DNA of 64,000 nucleotides from NCBI RefSeq assembly GCF_001012815.1, contig NZ_JYJP01000055.1, positions 60,817 through 124,816 on the forward strand. Reading direction: 5' to 3'. Shown in pieces: positions 50,993 through 60,605 of the stretch. The notes under the pieces are model-generated. The model worked only from the letters and a program-made list of their open reading frames with translations. It was not told where the DNA came from and did no database searches. The position numbers were made by a program, and so were the translations under genes. The first letter of the stretch is position 1, and each line of letters opens with the position of its first letter. Origin of the DNA: Vibrio mexicanus (lineage in GTDB: Bacteria; Pseudomonadota; Gammaproteobacteria; Enterobacterales; Vibrionaceae).

Positions 50993-52066
50993 ATGCGTCA
51001 GTTTAATTCTAAGAAAGATTTTTGTGAGTGGCTCAATGAGTTTGAGCATTCTAGCCTCATTGAAGGTTGGGCAAATCAGCCGTCTGTAGTCACTGTCCCT
51101 GCCAGTGGCGTATTCACGATTACAATCCCATTTGCCAACCGCGATCTCAGTGAAAAACTGGCGGATTGGGTTGTCTCAGCTCAACAAAAAGGCTCTGTGC
51201 CAGAATTTGAGTTTGTCATCAAGACTGAACCAAGGGCGTTAGTCACGACGGTCGCCCAAGAAGTTAAAGGTGTGAAGAATGTTATCGCCGTGACTTCTGC
51301 AAAAGGTGGTGTAGGCAAATCTACGACGGCAGTGAATCTTGCTCTTGCTCTTGCTCAGTCGGGGGCGAAAGTTGGGCTTCTCGATGCGGACATCTATGGT
51401 CCGTCGGTGCCAATGATGTTAGGGACGTTAGATGAAAAACCTCAAATTCGTGATAACAAGTGGATGCAGCCAATTGAAGCGCATGGGATCTTCACTCATT
51501 CGATTGGTTATTTAGTGGATAAATCCGAGGCGGCGATTTGGCGTGGGCCAATGGCGTCGAAAGCACTAGCACAGTTGCTTAATGAAACCACATGGCCAGA
51601 ATTAGATTATCTCGTAATTGATATGCCGCCGGGTACCGGTGACATTCAGCTTACCTTATCTCAACAGATCCCAGTAACCGGCGCATTAATCGTGACAACA
51701 CCACAAGATCTCGCGTTAGCGGATGCTCGTAAAGGCGCGGCCATGTTTGAAAAGGTAAACGTACCTGTCATCGGGATGGTGGAAAATATGAGCTATCATA
51801 TTTGTAGTCACTGTGGTTCAAAAGAGCACATCTTTGGTGAAGGTGGCGCAGCTCGGCTTGCGGGTGAGTACGGCATTGCGTTACTTGGCCAAGTGCCCTT
51901 GCATATTGCGGTGAGAGAAGATATTGATGGTGGTAAGCCGACTGTGGTTGCGAGACCAGATAGCGAACACACGTCAATATACATGGCTTTAGCAGAGAAA
52001 GTGTGTGCTAACTTATATTGGCAAGGAAAAGAGAAACCAAAGGCAATTGATATCACTGTGCTTTGA
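50993..52066 (+). CDS. mrp: Mrp/ApbC iron-sulfur cluster carrier ATPase
   Basis: P-loop NTPase that carries and delivers Fe-S clusters. It has 357 residues. A MIP18-like N-terminal segment is followed by the deviant Walker A SAKGGVGKSTTAVNLA. Then DADIYGPSVPMMLG, DMPPGTGDIQLTL and the C-terminal CSHC pair that binds the cluster (HICSHCGSKEH). ATG 50993 follows AAGGAG. Divergent from metG. Intact. Confidence 0.94.
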   Translation: MRQFNSKKDFCEWLNEFEHSSLIEGWANQPSVVTVPASGVFTITIPFANRDLSEKLADWVVSAQQKGSVPEFEFVIKTEPRALVTTVAQEVKGVKNVIAVTSAKGGVGKSTTAVNLALALAQSGAKVGLLDADIYGPSVPMMLGTLDEKPQIRDNKWMQPIEAHGIFTHSIGYLVDKSEAAIWRGPMASKALAQLLNETTWPELDYLVIDMPPGTGDIQLTLSQQIPVTGALIVTTPQDLALADARKGAAMFEKVNVPVIGMVENMSYHICSHCGSKEHIFGEGGAARLAGEYGIALLGQVPLHIAVREDIDGGKPTVVARPDSEHTSIYMALAEKVCANLYWQGKEKPKAIDITVL

Positions 52067-52244
52067 TGAGTATTGGGCGTTACAGGGTTAGTTATTCGAC
52101 GAAATCGATTGCATGATGCTTTGTTATTCTATTTGGTTTATTTCCAGAAATTATCTGCCATATTGGCTAGCATCACCCTAATTCACGCCCTATAATCGGG
52201 CGGTTTTTTCGCTATATTTCTAAACTCATCGGGTGCAAATACTA

Positions 52245-52886
52245 ATGTCTGATAATAATCAATGTGTCATCGTCGGAATCGCTGGCGCTTCTGCTTCTGG
52301 AAAAAGTCTTATCGCAAGCACAATCTACAATGAACTGCGTGCGAAAGTCGGCGACCATCAGATTGGTGTAATCACGGAAGATTGTTACTACAACGATCAA
52401 AGCGACCTGAGCATGGAAGAGCGTGTAAAAACGAACTACGACCATCCAAAAGCCCTTGATCATGATCTATTGTGTCAACACTTAGAACAACTGATTAACG
52501 GTGAAGCGGTTGAAGTTCCGGAGTACAGCTACTCGGAACATACACGTACTGAAAACACCACGCGTATGACGCCAAAGAAGGTGATCATTCTTGAAGGCAT
52601 TCTTCTTCTTACTGATCCTCGCTTGCGTGACCTTATGCATGCGACTGTCTTTATGGACACACCATTAGATATCTGTTTGCTGCGCCGTGTTAAGCGTGAC
52701 GTTGAAGAGCGTGGTCGTACCATGGAATCAGTCTTAAAACAGTATCAAGATACGGTTCGACCAATGTTCATGCAGTTCATTGAGCCGTCTAAGCAATACG
52801 CAGATATTATTGTTCCACGTGGCGGTAAGAACCGAATCGCGATTGATGTATTAAAAGCGCATATTGCAAAACTTTTGAAAAGTTAA
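52245..52886 (+). CDS. udk: Uridine kinase
   Basis: Phosphorylates uridine and cytidine in pyrimidine salvage. ATG 52245 gives 213 residues, identical to E. coli. Walker [32 protein letters not shown] and [12 protein letters not shown] (Walker B) are intact. The GTG at 52233 adds four residues with no ribosome site and is rejected. Confidence 0.96.
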   Translation: MSDNNQCVIVGIAGASASGKSLIASTIYNELRAKVGDHQIGVITEDCYYNDQSDLSMEERVKTNYDHPKALDHDLLCQHLEQLINGEAVEVPEYSYSEHTRTENTTRMTPKKVIILEGILLLTDPRLRDLMHATVFMDTPLDICLLRRVKRDVEERGRTMESVLKQYQDTVRPMFMQFIEPSKQYADIIVPRGGKNRIAIDVLKAHIAKLLKS

Positions 52887-52922
52887 GCGCTTATCTCGCT
52901 CAAAACCTTTATTTTTTATGTA

Positions 52923-52950
52923 AGAAGTGGCACTTTTAGTGCCACTTTCT
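52923..52950 (+). terminator. Terminator of udk
   Basis: agaagtggcac/gtgccactttct, 5-nt loop, T run. Confidence 0.88.
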
Positions 52951-53032
52951 TTTTATCTGCCTAAGCTATTATAAGTTTGCCAATGTTGATTGGTGTTTGA
53001 ATAGATTAGTCGCTTTAGCAAGGAAACTGCTG

Positions 53033-55431
53033 ATGAAAAAACTGCTCCTCTTTATCACTATTCCCATCGCCCTCATTGTAGTGGCACTGATTGCTCTTGT
53101 GGTTTTGGTTAACCCAAATCAGTTTAAGCCACTTATTGTCGAACAAGCACAAAAGCATACTGGCCTTGAATTGGTCATTGAAGGGGACATTAGCTGGCAG
53201 TTTTTCCCATCGATTGGCTTTGAACTGGGTAAAACTGAGTTGCGTAATCCAGAAGGCTTTACCAATCAGAATATGTTCAAAGTGGATACCGTTGGTATTG
53301 ATGTGTCGGTTATGCCGCTGCTTAGCCAACAGTTGGAAATCGGCAATATTACATTAGATGGTGCCGAGTTTTCGCTCGAGACACTCAAAGATGGCCGTCA
53401 GAATATTGATGTACTGACAGCGGCGCAATCTCAAGTACCTGCTGCGGATGAAGCACAGCCGGAAGCCACGACTGACACTGCAGCACCAGCCGATCAAGCA
53501 AATGACTCAACGCAGCAAGCCAACACGCAAGAGAATGAAGCCGCTGCGTGGACGATCAATCTAGCTGGCGTGACAATTTCTAACGCTGCGGTTGAAATAC
53601 AAGATCGTAAGAATGGCAGCTTCACCAAGCTGTATGATGTGTCATTGAATCTATCCCAGTTTGCCGTTGAAACATGGACAACGGCCAACTTCGCAGCAAA
53701 AGGTGAAAACAATCAGCAGAAATTTGCCGCAGAAGGCAGTGCAGAGTTTAAGTTGTCTGAAGGTTTTAAAGAGTATGAACTGCGAAATGTGAACCTAGAT
53801 GCGAGCTTCAGTGATGGGCCGCTTGTGGTTGAACAAGCAAAACTAGCGCTTGATGGTTTTGCATTTGATCGAATGAATGCGCTGAATTTTTCTGTAAAAG
53901 GAAAGAATGCACAGCAGGTCTTTTCTGCACAGGGTGATACGGAGTTTAAACTGTCGCAGGACCTAACTCAGTATGAGCTCGCGAATGTTGACCTATCGGC
54001 TAGTTTCAGTGATGGCGCGACGCAGATTGAAAACGCTAAGGTGACGTTAGACGGATTTGCATTTGATAGAACGAATAAGCTGACGTTTGCAGTGAAAGGT
54101 AAAGCAGCGGACCTTGACCTTGATATGAAAGGCGCGGCAAATCTGTTGGTCGATGCTGCAATCAGCAATGTCTCCCTTAAAACGCTGACTTTTGATGGCA
54201 ACTTTGAAGGTGCTCAGCTACCTCAGTCGCCAATGAAGGTGACGATGTCTTCCGATCTCGGTTTTAACCTTACTAGAAATCACCTGAGTTTTGTGCTGAA
54301 CAAGCTGACGGCTAATAAGTTGGAATTTGACGGCAAAGCCGATGTAACACTATTGGATATCCCAAAAGTTCGTTTTGTACTGCATAGTCCAAATATTGAT
54401 TTGGATGAGTTCTTAGGCTTGAATACCGCTCAAGTTTCAACTGATTCTTCTAAAGAAACATCTTCTGGAAGTAATGATGTTGGGACACCAGCGGGAAGTA
54501 AGCCAGCCGAGCAGCCAAAGTCTTCAGCACCAGTTAAAGAAGTAGAACCAGATCTTTCCGCGCTTAAGACTTTGGATGTCGCGGGCAAAATCAGCATCGA
54601 TAAATTCAAAGCAAGCAACGCTAAGATGCAAAATGTGGTCGCCCAGTTTGCGGTCAACCGTGGTGTGGCAGAGCTAACATCGTTCAAATCGAATTTGTAT
54701 CAAGGTTCAATCAGTGCGACTGCTAAGCTAGATGCAAACCAAACCCCTGCGACTTACAGCGCTAAAAAAGCAATCAAGGGCGTGAAAGTTCAGCCATTAT
54801 TGGTTGATGTGGCAGACAACAACATGCTTGAAGGGACAGGTAATATTGATGTTGATGTGAGCGGCAAGAGTTTAACGCCAACGGGTATCAAGAAGAACTT
54901 AGTAGGCACCGTTAAAATCAACTTTGAAGATGGCGCCGTGAACGGTATCAACGTCGCTCAGATCATTCGAGATAACTACGCCCGCTTTACGGGTAAGAAG
55001 ATCGATGATTACGATGAGCCGCAGAAAACTGACTTCAGTGCGATGACGGCGACAATGAAACTAAACAAAGGCGTGGTCACCACCAATGACCTAACTGCTC
55101 AGTCGCCACTGCTGCGTGTTCGAGGTGAAGGCCAAGCAAACTATCTGGCCGAGACGGTGGATATGACCATTAGCACTTCGATTGTTGCTCATTAAAAGGC
55201 CAAGGTGGTAAAGATATTGATGAGCTGAAAGATGTGACTATCCCAATTCGCATTCACGGTGAATGGGCAAAACCTCAATTCTCATTGGTGTTTGATGATG
55301 TATTACGCCAGAAAGCAGAGAAAGAGATCGACCGCGGCTTAGATAAGCTCGAAGAGAAATACGGTGACAAGATTAAAGATGAGAAGACTAAAGACGCCAT
55401 CAAAGGTGTACTAAAAGGTTTCTTTAATTAA
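53033..55431 (+). CDS. asmA: AsmA family protein (frame broken), with internal 66-residue duplication
   Basis: Large envelope protein of the AsmA/YhdP/TamB repeating beta-groove group, implicated in outer-membrane lipid supply. It starts at ATG 53033 with one N-terminal membrane helix (about 1-27). About 799 residues corrected. Family blocks are NPNQFKPLIVEQAQKHTGLELVIEG at the N-terminus and GTVKINFEDGAVNGINVAQIIRD near the C-terminus. Residues 219-284 and 285-350 are near repeats (see repeat entry). The frame breaks near 55188; one extra base restores SIVxSLKGQGGKDIDELKDVTIPIRIHG. The linker ~480-510 is Ser/Thr/Pro-rich. Confidence 0.9.
53687..54082 (+). repeat. Tandem 198-bp (66-residue) repeat in asmA
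   Basis: Unit 1 from 53687 and unit 2 from 53885. Both run NF(A/S)xKG(E/K)N.QQ.F.A(E/Q)G.xEFKLS..., through LDGFAFDR. A third, shorter start (TFAVKGKAADL) follows at 54083. About half of the residues are identical between units 1 and 2. Confidence 0.85.
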
Positions 55432-55446
55432 TCATTCCTGCAAATA

Positions 55447-55477
55447 AAAAACGGTGAGCAGAATGCTCACCGTTTTT
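55447..55477. terminator. Bidirectional terminator between asmA and btuR
   Basis: aaaaacggtgagca/tgctcaccgttttt with a 3-nt loop between two convergent genes. Confidence 0.92.
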
Positions 55478-55512
55478 GTTTGGTTCATTGCTTTGTTTTT
55501 ACCAAACAACAC

Positions 55513-56118
55513 TCACCAATCCACACCTTTTAGCGCTTTCACTCCAGACTCGAAGGCGTGTTTAACATTCTTGACCTCTGATACCGTATCCGCCATCTCA
55601 ATCAATGTCCGATGTGCGCCACGGCCTGTGATCACCACTGATTGCATCTTTGGACGATTGTTGAGAGCTTCGACAACTTCATCAAGGTCGATATAGCCAT
55701 AGCTCACCATGTACGTCAGCTCATCGAACAGCACCACATCAATCGACTCGTCGTTCAGCATGCGTTTACACTCTTGCCAAACCTTTTGTGCCGCTTCCGT
55801 ATCGGCTGTTTTGTTCTGAGTCTCCCAAGTAAAACCCGTCGCCATGACTTGGAATTCTACCCCCAATTTTTCGAGTAGGTTACGCTCCCCGTTATCCCAA
55901 GTCCCTTTGATGAACTGGGCAACCGAAGCGTTCAGACCATGACCGACTGCACGTGCAACCGTACCAAAACCAGAGGTTGATTTACCTTTACCGTTGCCAG
56001 TGATGATAAGCAGGAGGCCTTTCTCTTCTTGTGCAGCGGCAACCTTTGCGTCGACTTGTTCTTTAACTTTTTGTTGGCGAGCCTTGTGGCGGGCTTCCTT
56101 CGAGTTTTGATCCGACAT
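55513..56118 (-). CDS. btuR: Cob(I)yrinic acid a,c-diamide adenosyltransferase
   Basis: CobA-type ATP:corrinoid adenosyltransferase that makes adenosylcobalamin. It has 201 residues from ATG 56118 (AAGGAAG site). Walker A GNGKGKSTSGFGTVARA, VAQFIKGTW, and DELTYMVSYGYID are the family blocks. It follows folM on the same strand with a 72-nt gap. Intact. Confidence 0.95.
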   Translation of the reverse strand: MSDQNSKEARHKARQQKVKEQVDAKVAAAQEEKGLLLIITGNGKGKSTSGFGTVARAVGHGLNASVAQFIKGTWDNGERNLLEKLGVEFQVMATGFTWETQNKTADTEAAQKVWQECKRMLNDESIDVVLFDELTYMVSYGYIDLDEVVEALNNRPKMQSVVITGRGAHRTLIEMADTVSEVKNVKHAFESGVKALKGVDW

Positions 56119-56190
56119 GAATTCTTCCTTAAGTGTATGTGGCCTTATCATAACTAAAATTTTTGCTGGTAAATACCAGCAAAAATTGTG

Positions 56191-56903
56191 TTATTTCAAA
56201 TGCCTTCCACCATCGAGATGGATATTCCTGCCAGTCATATACTCGCTCGTCATGATAAAGTGAACCGCGTCAATCACCTCTTCAAAGCCCGCTTCATGTG
56301 GGATGAGCGCTTTGGCGAGCGCTTTTTGTTTGTAGGAATCGTCGTCATGCTCGTTAAATTTGAGCAGGGCGGGAGAGATAGTGTTCACCTTAATCTTCGG
56401 TGCGAACATAGCCGAAAACGAAAGGGTTAAGTTGTTGAGCGCAGACTTACTGGCTGCATAGGCTGCGTGTTTTTTACTGCCTTTTTCAGCCACATAATCG
56501 CTAATGTGAATGATATCGTTGGTGTCAGCCCCTGATTAAGCAAACCTTGCAGTGCCAAGTTCATTTGGTAAGGTGCACCGACATGAATCGCCATCATTCT
56601 TTGAAGCACTTGTGCATGGTTATTTGAACGTGCCGGCTCATCAGGGCTCCAGTCTGAAGCATTATGAATAAGAGCTCTTAGCTGAGAGTACTCAAGATTG
56701 AGGTATTGGATAAAACCGTTAAGGCTTTCAGGTTGATAAAAATCCACCTGATGCAAGTCTGCCCCTTTCGCCTGTAGATCTTCAAGTTCGGGGTAGTCGG
56801 TACGATAAGTCCCAACAACGCGATAGCCCTTTTCCAGCAAGTCATGGGCGAGCGCAAGCCCAAGCCTTTTGCCAACTCCTGTGATTACAACGGCGCCTTT
56901 CAT
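56191..56903 (-). CDS. folM: Dihydromonapterin reductase FolM (SDR, frame broken)
   Basis: Short-chain dehydrogenase that reduces dihydromonapterin and dihydrofolate. About 237 residues corrected. The N-terminal cofactor site is ITGVGKRLGLALA; catalytic Tyr/Lys are in KHAAYAASKSAL; the C-terminus is MTGRNIHLDGGRHL. The frame breaks at the C4 run 56529-56532 (plus strand): five C restore NQGADTNDIIHISDYVAEKG. I start at ATG 56903 (MKGAVVITGVG) because it gives the standard SDR N-terminus; two more ATGs lie 15 and 30 bases upstream in near-repeats. In the folX-folE-folM set. Confidence 0.88.
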
Positions 56904-56929
56904 GCTAGTTCCTCTCATCCTAGCTCCTT

Positions 56930-57568
56930 TCATCCTAAGAACTCCGAGCGGGTTTGAGGATTAGTTTTGAAAATCCCGCCTAGTGCCGTTGTCGACGTCT
57001 CCGAGCTTGTGTCCATGACGCCGCGTGACTTAACGCAGTAGTGCGTGGCTTTAATCGACACAGCAACATTTTCTGTTTCCGTTAGCGTTTGAATTGCAAC
57101 TAAGATCTGTTGGGTGAGCCGTTCTTGAACTTGAGGCCTTTGCGCAAAGAAACGAACGATGCGATTAATTTTCGATAAGCCGAGAATCTTGTTTGACGGT
57201 ATATAGGCCACCTGAGCCAAACCGTCGATGGTAATAAAGTGATGCTCACAGGTTGAGGTCAGGTTGACGTCTGATACTTTGACCATTTCATCCACGGCCA
57301 TCTTGTTTTCGATGACGCTGATCTTTGGGAAGTTCTGGTAATCCAATCCAGAGAAAATTTCGTGAACATACATCTTGGCGATGCGGTGAGGTGTCTCGGC
57401 TAAACTGTCATCGGTTAAATCGAGCCCAAGTGTACTGACAACTTCAGTTAAGAGCCCCCGAATACGTTGATACTTTTCATTTGGTGTCATGTCTGACTCT
57501 ATAAGTGGAGTTTCAAGTCCGCGAGCAATGAGTGCTTCTTGTACTTTTCGCGCTTCTAGTGAAATCAT
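56930..57568 (-). CDS. folE: GTP cyclohydrolase I
   Basis: Makes dihydroneopterin triphosphate from GTP, the first step of folate and tetrahydromonapterin synthesis. It has 212 residues. Zinc ligands are in [13 protein letters not shown] and [22 protein letters not shown] and the C-terminal VQERLTQQI are typical. ATGA overlap with folX. The cluster folX-folE-folM is the same as in Pseudomonas. Confidence 0.95.
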   Translation of the reverse strand: MISLEARKVQEALIARGLETPLIESDMTPNEKYQRIRGLLTEVVSTLGLDLTDDSLAETPHRIAKMYVHEIFSGLDYQNFPKISVIENKMAVDEMVKVSDVNLTSTCEHHFITIDGLAQVAYIPSNKILGLSKINRIVRFFAQRPQVQERLTQQILVAIQTLTETENVAVSIKATHYCVKSRGVMDTSSETSTTALGGIFKTNPQTRSEFLG

Positions 57569-57945
57569 GACGCGTCTCCTGCTTCAGCTGTGTAGTTCAA
57601 GGTGAGTGAGACAGAGTCTGCAAACCTTAGAGCGTGAGGTTTATCGATTTTCACTTGAGCGTACGATACCCATGGATGATCTATACAGATGCCAAGAACA
57701 TCGCTGGTGAGTTTTTCGAGTAGCAGGAAACGTCCGTTTTCGACGTGATTGATAACGTTTTTACAGATGGTTTTATAGTTCAAAGCGTTATCGATGTTGT
57801 CTTCTAGGCAGAGTTTGTTGGCTGGGTAGTGGATCTCTGCGTTGATGATGATGTCTTGCTGCTTCTTTTTTTCTTCTTCGTTGAAACCGATATAGGTACG
57901 AAGTCTGAGGTTAGTGATTGTTATTATTGCGTTGTGATTCATCAT
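57565..57945 (-). CDS. folX: Dihydroneopterin triphosphate 2'-epimerase FolX
   Basis: FolB/FolX-fold epimerase that converts dihydroneopterin triphosphate to dihydromonapterin triphosphate. It has 126 residues from ATG 57945 (AGGGAAA site). [24 protein letters not shown] and [39 protein letters not shown] (shown here in parts: [23 protein letters not shown]) are the family pattern, with the KPxAL(R)...S typical of FolX. It is coupled to folE by ATGA. FolB is possible, but length and context favour FolX. Confidence 0.9.
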   Translation of the reverse strand: MMNHNAIITITNLRLRTYIGFNEEEKKKQQDIIINAEIHYPANKLCLEDNIDNALNYKTICKNVINHVENGRFLLLEKLTSDVLGICIDHPWVSYAQVKIDKPHALRFADSVSLTLNYTAEAGDAS

Positions 57946-58065
57946 ATTTCCCTGATTTAGGATCATGGTCATCTTTACGTAATAATAGCTTGCTGAGATC
58001 AGTTTGCATTTGGCTAGGGGTTATTTGTTAAGAAACTGATTTTATATTTTGGAGATCATGGACCA

Positions 58066-58557
58066 CTAAGGCCATGTGTAATCGGTCTCGGTTACGTGTT
58101 GACTGTCTTTGTCGTATTCACGCCAAAGCTGCTGGTATGTCTTTGAAGTTAAAGGATGAATGTCATCGGGGATGACATCTGCAAGAGGGCGAAGCACGAA
58201 GGCATTTTCAGTGATTTCTCCTCTCGGCAGCTCTACACCATCGAAGATGCCGACCAGATCATCGAAAGTTAAAATGTCCAAATCCATGGTTCTGGAGGCA
58301 AACTTTTTACCGCCTCTGACTCTGTCACTCTCTTCTTCAATTTGACGTAGCATGGCAGCGAGCTCGCTAACTGATTGAGAGCACTCAAATCCAACCACCA
58401 AATTCAGAAAATTGTCACCTTCAAAGCCAACGGGGACGCAATCATACGACTTAGAAATCGTGAGCGGTGCGAAGAAATAGTCAAGTGCATTCAACGCTTT
58501 AGAAACGTAGAACTCTCTGTCGATATTGCTGCCGATACTGACGGTTACGTAATGCAT
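58066..58557 (-). CDS. folK: HPPK (FolK)-like pyrophosphokinase
   Basis: 6-hydroxymethyl-7,8-dihydropterin pyrophosphokinase-type protein, 163 residues. The fold is visible as VSIGSNIDREFYVSKALN at the start and SRTMDLDILTFDD with the catalytic Asp pair. RPLADVIPDDIHP is near the C-terminus. It lies 23 nt after the UbiG-like gene and 120 nt before folX. A main folK usually sits elsewhere in Vibrio beside pcnB, so this may be a second, specialised copy. Confidence 0.87.
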   Translation of the reverse strand: MHYVTVSIGSNIDREFYVSKALNALDYFFAPLTISKSYDCVPVGFEGDNFLNLVVGFECSQSVSELAAMLRQIEEESDRVRGGKKFASRTMDLDILTFDDLVGIFDGVELPRGEITENAFVLRPLADVIPDDIHPLTSKTYQQLWREYDKDSQHVTETDYTWP

Positions 58558-58580
58558 TGTCGCTGACTTCCTTCTCTGGC

Positions 58581-59360
58581 TTATGATTGACGGTGTGCGG
58601 TGATGAGGTAGTTCACTTTATCGGAAGAGGTAAATTTCCAATTTTTGGTGAATGGATTAAATGCCATTCCTATCGATTGATTCAAGCAAAACCCCTTTGG
58701 TTCGAGTGTAGTCTTGATTTCTTCGGGTGTTACAAAAGCAGGCCAGTAATGCGTGCCGATTGGCAGAGCGCGTAAAATATATTCCGCGCCAATGATGCCA
58801 ACCAGAAAACTCATTAGCGTACGATTGAGTGTTGCAACGACCATTATTCCGTTGGCAGCCACTAAATCGGCACAATCGGATAGAAGCGCATTTGGGTCTG
58901 GAACGTGCTCGACCACTTCTGTATTTAAGACTAAGTCGTACTCCATTTCCACGTTATGTTGTCTCTCTTCTATGAGGGTCTCAACTAACGCTTGTCGGTA
59001 TCTAAGGTTAGGGAGCGCTTTTCCATGTTTACTCGCGACTTCTACATTAACATGGCTGGCATCGATGCCGAGGACATGATGGCCTGCTTCTGCAAGTGGT
59101 TGGGTTAACAAACCTGCTCCGCACCCCACATCGAGAATGCGGATTTTACGGTCGCCAAAATGGTGCTGGATTTCCTCTAGCACATAGCGCAGACGAACTT
59201 GATTAAAAGCCAACACGTTAGCAAATTTGCCGTTAGGGTTTCGCCACTCATGAGCCAAGGCATCAAATTTGGCTACCTCGGTTTCATCAATATTGTCTTC
59301 TTTACAATTGATGTTCTTGGGGCTTGAAAGCTTGTCTTTGAGCAGCATATCTTCGCTCAC
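58581..59360 (-). CDS. UbiG-like SAM-dependent methyltransferase
   Basis: Class I methyltransferase close to UbiG (2-polyprenyl-6-hydroxyphenol/demethylubiquinol O-methyltransferase). It has 259 residues. VAKFDALAHEWRNPNGKF, SAM motif I ILDVGCGAGLLTQPLAEAG, VEHVPDP and VATLNRTLMSFLVGIIGAEYILR are family signatures. UbiG has GEFKPLHEINPLRL after the first block; here it is KFANVLAFNQVRL, so it is a divergent copy or a paralogue with another substrate. GTG 59360 or ATG 59348 may start it. First gene of the pterin cluster. Confidence 0.8.
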   Translation of the reverse strand: MSEDMLLKDKLSSPKNINCKEDNIDETEVAKFDALAHEWRNPNGKFANVLAFNQVRLRYVLEEIQHHFGDRKIRILDVGCGAGLLTQPLAEAGHHVLGIDASHVNVEVASKHGKALPNLRYRQALVETLIEERQHNVEMEYDLVLNTEVVEHVPDPNALLSDCADLVAANGIMVVATLNRTLMSFLVGIIGAEYILRALPIGTHYWPAFVTPEEIKTTLEPKGFCLNQSIGMAFNPFTKNWKFTSSDKVNYLITAHRQS

Positions 59361-59557
59361 TAATGGATTATTTCTTTATTTTACGCGATGTTGGGTAGGA
59401 TAGATCAAATGGAATTAGATTCAGCCGTGTTTGCGGTTTGAGTGTCATTAGTATGATCAAAAAAAGCGATGCCATGTGAGCATCGCTTGAAGGTGGGTAA
59501 GCCGCATCAGCTAGTGGTTTCTAATCGAGGGAGGATAGAAACCAGTCAGAGAAGTGA

Positions 59558-60478
59558 CTAAAAGCGAAGGATGAGCTTACCGCGAACATGCCCCAGCTTA
59601 CTTTCTTCGTAGGCTGAGTGAATGTCTTGTGCCTGATATTCTCTCGACACTGTAACTTTGAGTTGTTGACTATCGACCAATTCGCTGATGTTTCGCAGCT
59701 GATCACTATTGCATTGAACAAATACAAACTCAGCGCTAACTCCTGCTTCTTTCGCCGCCTGTTCAGCTTCTTGCATAACCCCTGAGATACTGACCAATTT
59801 ACCCGCAGGCTTAAGAACTTGAATTGCATCCAGTTGAAATTGACCCCAAAGGCTTTCAAAAACGACATCGACAGGGTTGTCTTTTAGTACATCAACCACG
59901 CTTTCATTTTCGTAGTTGATGACTTCATCAGCGCCCAGTTCAAGCACATAGTCTTTGTTCTTGGCCGATGTTGTTGCAATGACATACGCGCCCATAATTT
60001 TAGCTAATTGAACCGCCACAGAGCCAATGCCACCAGCGCCAGCTTGAATGAGTACGCGCTGATTGCGGTCAAGTTTTCCCGCGCCAAATAGCGCTTGCCA
60101 ACTTGTTAGCGCCACCATAGGCAAGGCTGCAGCGTGCTCTAGAGGAATGTGTTGAGGCGCGATGCTCAGTTGAGAAGTTTTGATGACAGAATACTCTGAT
60201 AAGCTTCCTTCCTTTCCGATTTGCTTCATGCCGTACACTTTATCGCCTTTTTTGAATCCATTGGCATCTTCTACTACTTCTCCAGAGAAATCCCAACCGA
60301 GGGTCAATGGCAAAGGCTGGTCGATAAGTTGAGCCAGTTGACCAGAAGCAATTTTCCAGTCGACTGGGTTAACCCCAACGCTTGCGATTTTCACCAGTAC
60401 TTCATCTGATTCGGGTGTTGGAATGGCAAGGTTTCTAATTTCTATGTTGTTTATTTCAGTCAATTGAATAGCTTTCAT
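59558..60478 (-). CDS. NADP-dependent MDR oxidoreductase
   Basis: A 306-residue medium-chain dehydrogenase/reductase of the zinc-free quinone-oxidoreductase type. The N-terminal GroES-like domain has VGVNPVDWKIASGQL and LGWDFSGEVV. The nucleotide site is IQAGAGGIGSVAVQLAKIMGAYVIATTS. No structural-zinc cysteines are seen. The start has GGGAGAG just upstream. It is divergent from a LysR regulator, which probably controls it. Substrate unknown. Confidence 0.88.
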   Translation of the reverse strand: MKAIQLTEINNIEIRNLAIPTPESDEVLVKIASVGVNPVDWKIASGQLAQLIDQPLPLTLGWDFSGEVVEDANGFKKGDKVYGMKQIGKEGSLSEYSVIKTSQLSIAPQHIPLEHAAALPMVALTSWQALFGAGKLDRNQRVLIQAGAGGIGSVAVQLAKIMGAYVIATTSAKNKDYVLELGADEVINYENESVVDVLKDNPVDVVFESLWGQFQLDAIQVLKPAGKLVSISGVMQEAEQAAKEAGVSAEFVFVQCNSDQLRNISELVDSQQLKVTVSREYQAQDIHSAYEESKLGHVRGKLILRF

Positions 60479-60605
60479 GATGTCTCTCCCTTTTTCATCT
60501 GACAGTCATCTTATTGAGTCGATATTGATGGATAAATTGGCATCATGACTTAATAGTTTTTCCAAATTGGCACAAATAGGGTGCTAGAGACAGAAGGTAG
60601 ACGTC

